A DNA stretch of 7,432 bases. Source: Acidobacteriota bacterium (lineage in GTDB: Bacteria > Acidobacteriota > Terriglobia > Bryobacterales > JACQDG01). Below the pieces are notes generated by a model. That model made no database searches and had not been told where the DNA came from. It saw only the letters and a list, made by a program, of their open reading frames with translations. The translations under genes and the position numbers were made by a program. Shown here in pieces: positions 1 to 5,888 of this stretch. The stretch's first letter is position 1. Each line of letters starts with the position of its first letter. The DNA lies in the NCBI GenBank assembly GCA_016201185.1, contig JACQDG010000262.1:1-7432 (forward strand), written 5' to 3'.

Positions 1-1196
1 ACCCAAATTTCGAACGAGCCGCTGCGGTTCGAGCTCCAAATGATCTTCTTCCCGTCGGCGCTGAACGCAGGGTCCCAGTCATCCTTGGGATCGTCGGTGA
101 TGCGCCGCAGGGCGCCGGTTTTTGTTGATATTGCCCAGAGATCCTGATTTCCGGAACGGTTGGAGGCGAACATCACCCACTCGCCATCGGGCGAGTAAAC
201 CGGTTCGCGGTCCACGTTACTGCCGCGCGTGAGCCATCGGTACTCCGGCGGACCCGTCCCGTTTAAGACAAGTTCTCGCAGATTCGCCCGTCGCGAAGGC
301 GCCTCAAAGACAATGCGGCCGGGGCCTAAGATATCGAGTACCTCGCTGGAATGTGAGGTTCGAAAAATCGTCTGAAAAGATCCGGACTTGAGGTTGTGGC
401 GAACAATTCCTGTACCCGCCTGCCCCGGAATCCCCCCTGTCTCGAGTTGGGAGTAGACAACCTCATCCGGGCCGGTCCATGTAACGCACGAGATTGCATA
501 GCCGCCGGGGGCCGCTTCCACCGAGCGCCGCTCCTCTCCATTAGCGCCAATGAGAACAATGCCCTGTCCGCTCACAGCGATGGTCCGGCCATCGGGCGAC
601 CAACGTGGCCACTGAGCAAAGTTGTCAAACTTTGCGATCTCTCGCTCCCCCTCGCCGTTGGCGCCTACAATACCGACGGCCGAGCTGGCTTTTTCGCCCT
701 GGCGCCTAAATCGCACGAAGCCGACCTGTCGGCCATCGGGCGACCAGTCGCCCCCGCCCTCAGCCACATCGCCAACCAGCTTTCGCGGCTCCCCTCCCAC
801 GGTCGCCACGCGGTATAGCGACCAGCTTGAGCCTTCCTGCCGGGCGAACAGAATCGCCGAACCGTCCGGGGAAAAGCGGGGATTATCGTCCGAACCCCCC
901 GAAGTGATCGCCACCTCATTTCCGCTCGCCGGGTCCTTCAACCAGATGCGTTCACGGCCGTCGCGGTCCGAGGAAAAGGCAATCAGCCGGCCGTCCGGCG
1001 AAGCGGATGGACTATAATCGCGACCCGAAAAGGTGAGAGTCCGCAGCGCCGGCGTGGCAGGCGTTTGTCTGCTGTGCATCCACCACCCGATCGACCCCGC
1101 CGCTGCCAGAGCCACCGCCACCACGCCCGCCGCCAGAATCAAACGCCGGGATCGCCGTGGGGTCGCGAATACTTCTGTAGCAGGCCGCAGCTCGGC
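1..1196 (-). CDS. Membrane span and TolB/PD40 propeller half of a frameshifted Ser/Thr kinase (3' part, partial)
   Basis: This frame stays open from 1199 to the left edge, so the C-terminus is missing. It begins with a basic run and a hydrophobic stretch (bases 1142-1077, LILAAGVVAVAL then WWM) that should be a single membrane span. A series of beta-propeller blades follows, each marked by an S-P-D-G turn before a hydrophobic strand: 1001-990, 872-861, 743-732, 599-588, 194-183, and a variant SADG at 62-51. Blade ends such as ERIWLKD, QDLWAIS and FEIWV are typical of PD40/TolB-like repeats. In Acidobacteriota such propellers are commonly fused to kinases as a presumed extracytoplasmic sensor. 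The frame has no start of its own and continues the kinase at 1197-2055 if one G at 1196-1198 is removed. About 398 codons are visible; I estimate from family length that some 200 are missing. The ligand cannot be inferred. Confidence 0.88.
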
Positions 1197-2055
1197 CCAG
1201 ATGTTTCCCAATGCTTTCGAGATCCCGCAGCAGATCCCTGGTGGACTCAAACCGATCCTCCGGGTCCTTCGCCAGGCATCGCTCAATCACCCACCGCAAG
1301 GGAGGCGGAACCTGGGGATTCAAAGCGCCCACCGGCTCCGGTTCTTCCCGGATGATCGCCGCCAGCGCCTCCACATCAGTGCGGCGCGCAAAGGCCCGCT
1401 TGCCGGTCACCATCTCGTACAGCACGGTCCCGAATGAAAACTGGTCCGAGCGAAAATCCACGGGCCGGGCGCTGGCCTGCTCCGGCGACATGTAGCCCGG
1501 GGTCCCCAGGATCGCCTGCGTCCCCGTCAGGCCCCCGGCTGCCGCATCCACCGTCGCATCGTCTTCCCTCGCGAGCTCGGCCAGCTTCGCCAGGCCAAAG
1601 TCGAGGATCTTGACCCGGCCGTCTTTAGTAACAAAAAGATTGGCCGGCTTCAGGTCGCGATGGGTGATGCCCTTGCTGTGGGCGGCGGCCAGACCGCGGG
1701 CGATGTCCAGCGCATAGTCGATCGCCTTGGCCAGAGGCAGGGGAGCGCCCCGCAGCCGATCCCGCAGCGTCTCCCCTTCCAGGAGCTCTGAAACGAGATA
1801 CGGCCCGCCGTCGTGCGTGCCGACGTCGTAGATGGCAAGAATGTTGGGGTGATTCAGCGCCCCGGCGGCCCGCACTTCCTGCTCGAAGCGGCGCACGCGC
1901 TCCGCAACGCCGGCCAGGCGCGCCGGCAGGACCTTGATGGCGACCTCGCGCCCGATCCTCGGGTCCCGGGCGCGGTACACCTCGCCCATCCCCCCGGCCC
2001 CGAGGAGGCCGGCGATCTCGTAAGGCCCCAGGCGAGTCCCCGCCGCCAGCGCCAT
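1012..2055 (-). CDS. Ser/Thr protein kinase catalytic domain (5' part of a frameshifted kinase-propeller gene)
   Basis: A complete Hanks-type (PknB-like) kinase domain that phosphorylates Ser/Thr in the cytoplasm. Numbering from the ATG at 2055: glycine loop GAGGMG 19-24, VAIK lysine K41, helix-C region FEQE near 57-60, catalytic loop HRDLKPAN 132-139 with D134, DFG 152-154, and activation-loop end GTPGYMSPEQ 184-193. All key residues are present, so the domain should be active. The ATG is preferred over a GTG at 2061 because GGAG lies 7 bases before the ATG but only 1 base before the GTG. After L286 the frame reads a low-complexity Gly-rich tail and stops at 1012. That tail is out-of-frame sequence: the true continuation, a membrane span and propeller, lies in the frame reached by skipping one base at 1196-1198. 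The gene follows the GH36 gene after a short gap and has a possible promoter at 2076-2081. Confidence 0.93.
   Translation of the reverse strand: MALAAGTRLGPYEIAGLLGAGGMGEVYRARDPRIGREVAIKVLPARLAGVAERVRRFEQEVRAAGALNHPNILAIYDVGTHDGGPYLVSELLEGETLRDRLRGAPLPLAKAIDYALDIARGLAAAHSKGITHRDLKPANLFVTKDGRVKILDFGLAKLAELAREDDATVDAAAGGLTGTQAILGTPGYMSPEQASARPVDFRSDQFSFGTVLYEMVTGKRAFARRTDVEALAAIIREEPEPVGALNPQVPPPLRWVIERCLAKDPEDRFESTRDLLRDLESIGKHLGRAAACYRSIRDPTAIPAFDSGGGRGGGGSGSGGVDRVVDAQQTNACHAGAADSHLFGSRL
1196..1198 (-). other. Frameshift site: extra G in a GGG run within the kinase-propeller gene
   Basis: On the minus strand the coding sequence reads CTG GGC CGA across this run. With two G instead of three it reads CTG GCC GAG CTG, giving K-H-L-A-E-L-R-P-A, and the frame then stays open through the membrane span and six propeller motifs to the window edge. 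Kinase motifs are intact upstream and propeller motifs intact downstream, so one base accounts for the whole break. A short G run is a common place for both real indels and sequencing errors, and the sequence alone cannot separate the two. Confidence 0.85.
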
Positions 2056-2075
2056 AGCCACGCTCCAGTAGTGCC

Positions 2076-2081
2076 AGTATA
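2076..2081 (-). promoter_or_regulatory. Possible -10 element (TATACT) for the kinase gene
   Basis: TATACT on the minus strand matches the bacterial -10 hexamer at five of six bases. It lies about 20 bases before the ATG at 2055, so transcription would begin near 2069 and give a very short leader that still holds the GGAG ribosome binding site. No convincing -35 box sits at the usual spacing: TTGACG occurs upstream but only 8 bases away, which is too close. Support is therefore partial. Confidence 0.35.
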
Positions 2082-2122
2082 CAGCATGCCGTCAAACGCG
2101 GAGGAGCGCCGCACTAGAGAGC

Positions 2123-2145
2123 TGCTGAAAGTCAGCAAGCGCTTG
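2123..2145. repeat. Overlapping inverted repeats between the GH36 and kinase genes
   Basis: TGCTGA (2123-2128) and TCAGCA (2132-2137) form a six-base-pair stem with a three-base loop. Overlapping its end is a perfect ten-base palindrome, CAAGCGCTTG (2136-2145), just past the GH36 stop codon at 2149. The position fits an end-of-transcript structure for GH36, but no T run follows on the minus strand, so it is not a standard intrinsic terminator. A protein-binding palindrome is an alternative. The rest of the 2062-2148 gap holds only the possible kinase promoter. Confidence 0.3.
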
Positions 2146-2148
2146 TTG

Positions 2149-4368
2149 CTAACGCGTCGCGGGGGCCGGCACAGCCTCAAAGATCAACATCTGGGAAGTG
2201 AGAGCTGCTTCCAGCCGAACCGGAATTCCTTCCTCGATCAGCCGCAAACCGGGCATCTCCACGGCCTTGTCTCCATTTCCGAAAGTGACGCGATAAGTGC
2301 GCGCCACATCGAGCCCGCGCGGCCGGAAGCGGAACGTCGGGTCCCCTTCCTGCGACGTCCGGAAAAGCGCCGCCACGGCGCGGTCGGATTCGGGAGCGGC
2401 GTATTCCAGCACGACCCACGGGGAAGGCTCCAGCATCGGCGTGAGCGGCGTGTGGTGGTAGACGCGGCTGTTCACCAGGATCGGGCGGACCGTGCGCTTG
2501 AATAGCTCCACGGCATCGCGAATCTTCTGCCTGAGGATCGGGTTGAATTCCTCGGGCGACGGGCTGATGCCGCGGAAGATGGGGCGCGACATCATCACCG
2601 TTCGCAACTGTAAATCCAGGTCTCCGTCGGTCGCGTGGTCCCCAACCTCGGTGCCGAATGTCCGCAGCAGAATCTCCGGCGGCAGGATCCAGGTCATGCC
2701 GTTCAGGATTTTCAGGCCGCGCGGCGCCCGCATCCAGTCGGAAAGCTCCGTGTTATGAAACCGCCGCAGGATGCCCAGATCGAGCCGCCCGCCGCCGCCG
2801 GCGCAATTCTGGAAGATGACGCGGGGAAACTGCTTTCGCAGGCGGTCAAACATGGCGTAGAGCGCCTCGACGTGCCGCCACTCGGTGTTCTCGACAAAGC
2901 CGTCCTTCACCCGGTTGCCGCCTTCATTCACCGTGGTGTTGTAGTCCAGCCGGAGCATGTCGAGGTCATATTTCTTGATTAACCGGGCGATCTCCGACTC
3001 CATCCAGGCCGCCACCTCCGGCTTCGACACATCGAGCTGGCGTCCCTCGGCCACCGGCCGGCCGTTCCGGGTGAGGATCCAGTCCGGATGCTGCTCGCGC
3101 AGCTTCGCGGCGGCGCCGACGCTTTCGATCTCCACCCACAGCCCGAACAGCAGCCCTTTCTTCCGCGCGTACTCGCGCACCGGGTTGAGGTCGTTCGGCA
3201 GCCATGCCCCGGCGTACCAGTCGCCGGCGTTCTGCCACCAGCGATTCGGCTCCGGGCCGTACCACCCGGCATCCACCATGAACAGCTCGCCGCCGATATC
3301 CGCTGCCAGATCGATTTCCCGGTTCAGGCCCGGCTCATCCTCGTGGTCCACGATGTAGCCGCGATGGTTCACCTCCACCTGGTATTCGCGCCCCGGCACG
3401 GGCGGCGGCAGCACGTTGCGGCGCACGTGCTCGTGCAGCGCCTGAATCACGTGATCCAGGTCGGCCCGCATAGGCAACAGATGAGCTTCCGGGGTCTTCA
3501 CCGTTTCCCCCGGCTCGAGCACGCGCAGCGCCGGGTCGGCCGTGCTCGGCCCCATGCTGAAGAATAGCCGCGCTTGCTGCTTCGAGGGATCCTGGCGGCC
3601 AGTCAGTTGGATCGTCCAGTTGCCGCTCCACCCGAGCGAGCCCACGAACCATTCTCCGGTGGCGTCGTTGCGAGCGAAGAAAGTGGGGTGGCCCCAGCCG
3701 GACTTTCCGCGCGTTCCGGAAATCGTCTTTGTCGTGTTGACCACCGGCTCGAAGCGCCACGCCCCTTCGTGCCCCCAGTCCTGGTATTCAGTGTAGGCAA
3801 CCTCGAAGGCGGCCTCGCTGTCCTTCCCGATCCGCTCCTTATAGCCCGGCGTATCCCAGAGCAGGCCGGACCAGGGCGACACCCTGGTGATCGCGGTCGG
3901 CTTCTGTCCGGTGTTGGTGATCTCGAGCCAGCGGATCACCACCGGCCCGCCGTGGAGCAAAGTCTTGACCCGCACCTTGATGGGCCGCGCTTTGCTCGAA
4001 AGGTCCAGGCTCACCAGCAGCCCGTCCGGCCCGTGGACCTCGGTCTGCTTGGCGCTCACCCATTCCCAGCTTCCCGCCAGATCCTGCCCTTCCATGGAAA
4101 GCTCGAAAGCGTCGAGGGGCAGGCCTTCCCACTGGCGCCGCTCGTTTTCCAGGTGAAACTCCGGCTTGATCATGCCGGTGGAGAGCCAGTAGCGGCTCAC
4201 CCAGTGGCCGTTGTGCAGAGCTTCATCGCACACTGTTAGCCCGGAGCTGAACCGAATGCCCGGCTCCGGCCCTTGACGGAAGGCGGCATCCCGATAGCTC
4301 TGCGCGGCAGGCTGGCCGAACGCCGCTGTGGTTATCAGCGCGAAGATGAGGATCACCCTGCCGGGCAC
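2149..4368 (-). CDS. Exported GH36-family alpha-galactosidase-like glycoside hydrolase
   Basis: A 739-residue protein of normal GH36 length. The family removes terminal alpha-linked galactose, or in some members alpha-N-acetylgalactosamine, with retention of configuration. Residues 1-18 form a signal peptide (hydrophobic VILIFALITTAAFG, cleavage likely before Q19) with no lipobox. An N-terminal beta-sandwich (about 40-300) precedes the barrel: VDAGWYG 365-371, GLLFGLWVEIES 405-416 and HPDWIL 427-432. The predicted nucleophile is D475 in MLRLDYN, and the acid/base is D544 in ELSDW after CAGGGGRLD 522-530. Their spacing of 69 residues is close to the 70 known in characterised GH36 enzymes. A C-terminal beta domain follows from about 650. 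The start is a GTG without a clear ribosome binding site; GTG at codon 5 is an alternative. Substrate is not shown by sequence; the Pel genes upstream make an amino-galactose polymer one possibility. Confidence 0.92.
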   Translation of the reverse strand: MPGRVILIFALITTAAFGQPAAQSYRDAAFRQGPEPGIRFSSGLTVCDEALHNGHWVSRYWLSTGMIKPEFHLENERRQWEGLPLDAFELSMEGQDLAGSWEWVSAKQTEVHGPDGLLVSLDLSSKARPIKVRVKTLLHGGPVVIRWLEITNTGQKPTAITRVSPWSGLLWDTPGYKERIGKDSEAAFEVAYTEYQDWGHEGAWRFEPVVNTTKTISGTRGKSGWGHPTFFARNDATGEWFVGSLGWSGNWTIQLTGRQDPSKQQARLFFSMGPSTADPALRVLEPGETVKTPEAHLLPMRADLDHVIQALHEHVRRNVLPPPVPGREYQVEVNHRGYIVDHEDEPGLNREIDLAADIGGELFMVDAGWYGPEPNRWWQNAGDWYAGAWLPNDLNPVREYARKKGLLFGLWVEIESVGAAAKLREQHPDWILTRNGRPVAEGRQLDVSKPEVAAWMESEIARLIKKYDLDMLRLDYNTTVNEGGNRVKDGFVENTEWRHVEALYAMFDRLRKQFPRVIFQNCAGGGGRLDLGILRRFHNTELSDWMRAPRGLKILNGMTWILPPEILLRTFGTEVGDHATDGDLDLQLRTVMMSRPIFRGISPSPEEFNPILRQKIRDAVELFKRTVRPILVNSRVYHHTPLTPMLEPSPWVVLEYAAPESDRAVAALFRTSQEGDPTFRFRPRGLDVARTYRVTFGNGDKAVEMPGLRLIEEGIPVRLEAALTSQMLIFEAVPAPATR

Positions 4369-4375
4369 AACGCGC

Positions 4376-4381
4376 AGTATA
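4376..4381 (-). promoter_or_regulatory. Possible -10 element (TATACT) immediately before the GH36 start
   Basis: TATACT on the minus strand ends seven bases before the GTG start at 4368. Transcription from it would begin at or next to the start codon, giving a leaderless message, which would fit the lack of a visible Shine-Dalgarno sequence. No good -35 box is visible 16-18 bases upstream. The hexamer is the same as the one before the kinase gene at 2076-2081. Confidence 0.3.
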
Positions 4382-4423
4382 GCGCAATATTTCTACCCGG
4401 CCCTGCTTGGATGCATACTTTCC

Positions 4424-4445
4424 CCCCGGCAGGCGGGTGCCGAGG
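4424..4445 (-). terminator. Possible hairpin in the gap after the pelG-like gene
   Basis: On the minus strand CCTCGGCA (4445-4438) can pair with TGCCGGGG (4431-4424) across a six-base loop: eight base pairs including one G-T wobble. It lies about 95 bases past the pelG-like stop at 4541 and before GH36. No T run follows, so it is not a classical intrinsic terminator; it could be an mRNA-stabilising end or chance in GC-rich DNA. Elsewhere in the 4369-4540 gap I see only the TATACT element and no convincing gene. Confidence 0.25.
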
Positions 4446-4540
4446 AGCAGCAGAGCTGCAAGTGTGCTGGGCGTTGATCCTGACCCGCATGATTCCCTAC
4501 ACATCCACTAAGCAGTGCTCGTGCAGTGGACGCAGCGCCA

Positions 4541-5506
4541 TCAGGCCGCCGAGGCAAAATAGTAGTAATCCAGGCGGTGGATGGTGTGGACGAGGCAATA
4601 TCCGGAGACGCCGGCGAAGATTGCGGCTCCCAGCGTGAACCCGATAACGGCATGTTCGTAGGATCCGATTTGTAGGAGGGCATAGCCGGCGCCGATATCG
4701 GCCAGCCAGGCCAAGATGATTGCCGCCAGCGCGGGCAAGGGGCGAGCCAGGGAGAACAGAAGGCTGACATTCCGCAAGCCCAGGACAACAAGCGGAAAGC
4801 CCGCCAGCGCCCACAGCGCGACGCGCTCGGCGGCGGGGTTGCTGAACATGCCTAGGAGCCGGGCGGTGCAGTATATGGCGGCGCTCACCGCCGCCGCCGC
4901 CGGCAGGAAACAAGCAGCCCATTTATAGTAGTGGCCCGCCAGCAAGCTATCGAATTCCGCCAGCCGAAAAATCGTGAAGCTCTTCTGCGCCTCCTGCCGG
5001 CGGCGGTCAAAGTGCGCGGTGGACGCACGCACCCAACCGACGAGCACGATAAACGCCGCCAAGCCCAACCCAAGACCCATTTCATAGTCGCCGCGGAACT
5101 GCACAAACGGAGCAGCGCGCCCCGCGCGGGCCGACCACGCCAGCAGGCGGTCGGAAAACAAGAACAGGTAGTAGAAACTTCCGTACGCGAAATGGGGTGA
5201 AACGAGATAAAAGGCCCGGCGAAACGAGACAGGCCGCCTGGGGCTTTTGTCCCCGCGGCTTTTTCGGAACAGCGCCGGCGCCGCGCCCGACAGCGCGAAA
5301 ACCGTAGCCGCCAGAACGCCCAGAACCAGGGCCGCCGGCAGCTCGATTCTCAGGAGCTGGCGAAGCAGACAGACAGCCCCGATCCCCAGCGCGGCGGCGG
5401 CCGCCTCCAGCGCATGGAGCTCGAACGTCCAGAGGATTCCAGTAGCCAGCCAGATCGGCTCTCGCATACAGCCGCCCGCGGCGCGACATGGCCTGGACGA
5501 AACCAC
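4541..5506 (-). CDS. pelG: PelG-like polysaccharide transporter, C-terminal portion (3' part of a frameshifted gene)
   Basis: PelG is the inner-membrane protein that works with PelF to move Pel polysaccharide across the cytoplasmic membrane. This frame could start at GTG 5506, but residues 1-13 look like read-through noise; true homology begins near the ATG at 5467 (MREPIWLATGILW). It encodes about eight hydrophobic spans, near residues 15-50, 55-80, 98-125, 139-163, 193-218, 226-252, 256-280 and 283-305. Between the second and third is a basic loop. Features I associate with PelG include SPHFAYGSFYYLFLFSDRLLAW (103-124), where the family has a similar F-L-F-x-D-R segment before W, and an end RLDYYYFASAA that resembles the LEYETF end of Pseudomonas PelG. 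Joined to the upstream frame it makes about 449 residues, the usual PelG length. An O-antigen-flippase-like protein is the main alternative. Confidence 0.8.
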   Translation of the reverse strand: MVSSRPCRAAGGCMREPIWLATGILWTFELHALEAAAAALGIGAVCLLRQLLRIELPAALVLGVLAATVFALSGAAPALFRKSRGDKSPRRPVSFRRAFYLVSPHFAYGSFYYLFLFSDRLLAWSARAGRAAPFVQFRGDYEMGLGLGLAAFIVLVGWVRASTAHFDRRRQEAQKSFTIFRLAEFDSLLAGHYYKWAACFLPAAAAVSAAIYCTARLLGMFSNPAAERVALWALAGFPLVVLGLRNVSLLFSLARPLPALAAIILAWLADIGAGYALLQIGSYEHAVIGFTLGAAIFAGVSGYCLVHTIHRLDYYYFASAA

Positions 5507-5888
5507 CGCTCGCTACCAGGCTCGAAACCGTCCCGAAAGCCATTGCCGTGGCCCCAGCAGGGGAAAGTTCCCCACGCCACAGCGCAAACCTCAGGGAGAA
5601 TATGAAAAGGCAGGAGAGCAACAGAGGCAGGGCCGACAGTGGGCCCTTCCAGTACTCCGCCCAGACCCGCGACGGCTCCTTGATCGCCGACCCTTCCGCC
5701 GGATACACTTCCGGATCCAGAAAAACAGCATCCGCCATCCGCCAGGTGTCCTCAAAGCCGTACTCGGAGAGCGCCACCGCGTCGCTGACGCCTTCGGTTT
5801 CCAGCCGGACCACCAAGTCACGAACATCCAGCGCCGGTGACCGCCACGGATCCGGCGGCCGCAGCTGCAGACAATTCGGAATCCTCAT
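5082..5888 (-). CDS. pelG: PelG-like polysaccharide transporter, N-terminal portion (5' part of a frameshifted gene)
   Basis: Only residues 1-141 (5888-5466) belong to the protein; beyond GRLY the frame is Gly/Arg-rich noise until a stop at 5082, while the transporter continues in the frame of 4541-5506. Residues about 22-80 form a soluble, acidic stretch (VRDLVVRLETEGVSDAVAL, then EYGFEDTWRMADAVFL) not found in Pseudomonas PelG, which begins directly with its membrane domain. Two membrane spans follow at about 81-104 and 110-133, ending GGFVQAMSRRGRLY. The start is uncertain: the ATG at 5888 has no ribosome binding site and lies 71 bases inside pelF. TTG at 5816 or GTG at 5813, just after the pelF stop, would shorten the extension by 24 or 25 residues. 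Close packing with pelF suggests co-transcription and coupled translation. Confidence 0.75.
   Translation of the reverse strand: MRIPNCLQLRPPDPWRSPALDVRDLVVRLETEGVSDAVALSEYGFEDTWRMADAVFLDPEVYPAEGSAIKEPSRVWAEYWKGPLSALPLLLSCLFIFSLRFALWRGELSPAGATAMAFGTVSSLVASGGFVQAMSRRGRLYARADLAGYWNPLDVRAPCAGGGRRRAGDRGCLSASPAPENRAAGGPGSGRSGGYGFRAVGRGAGAVPKKPRGQKPQAACLVSPGLLSRFTPFRVRKFLLPVLVFRPPAGVVGPRGARCSVCAVPRRL
5463..5470 (-). other. Frameshift site within the pelG-like gene
   Basis: On the minus strand the upstream frame reads CGG CTG TAT GCG AGA and the downstream frame reads TGT ATG CGA GAG CCG, so the two overlap at TATG (5468-5465). Hydrophobic, family-like protein ends in one frame and resumes in the other at this point. 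The simplest repair is to restore two bases, giving CTG TAT ATG CGA GAG (L-Y-M-R-E), as if one copy of a short TA/AT repeat were lost; removing one base also works. No recognised slippery motif is present. Confidence 0.75.

Noticed and set aside
396..1017. Overlapping plus-strand open frames opposite the propeller half
   Set aside because: The minus strand there encodes regular SPDG propeller blades; the plus-strand frames are their mirror, and their repeated Pro/Ser-rich phrases come from the repeats.
1012..1197. Gly-rich C-terminal tail of the kinase reading frame as a genuine linker
   Set aside because: The alternative frame encodes a membrane span and propeller joined smoothly to the kinase, so the Gly-rich run is out-of-frame translation.
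1813..2505. Plus-strand open frame of 230 codons across the kinase start, the gap and the GH36 end
   Set aside because: It is antisense to two real genes, low in hydrophobic core residues, and has no motif or ribosome binding site that I can support.
3574..4239. Long plus-strand open frame of 221 codons opposite the GH36 gene
   Set aside because: It lies wholly antisense to a gene with clear GH36 motifs, has the Pro/Arg/His-rich composition typical of GC-rich shadow frames, and shows no recognisable domain.
4369..4540. Small minus-strand open frame starting MRVRINAQH in the gap before GH36
   Set aside because: About 45 codons, no ribosome binding site, Cys/Pro-rich random-looking sequence, and it overlaps the start of the GH36 gene.
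5463..5470. Programmed ribosomal frameshift in the pelG-like gene
   Set aside because: No slippery heptamer, rare-codon-plus-stop arrangement or internal Shine-Dalgarno stimulator is visible; a simple indel explains it better.
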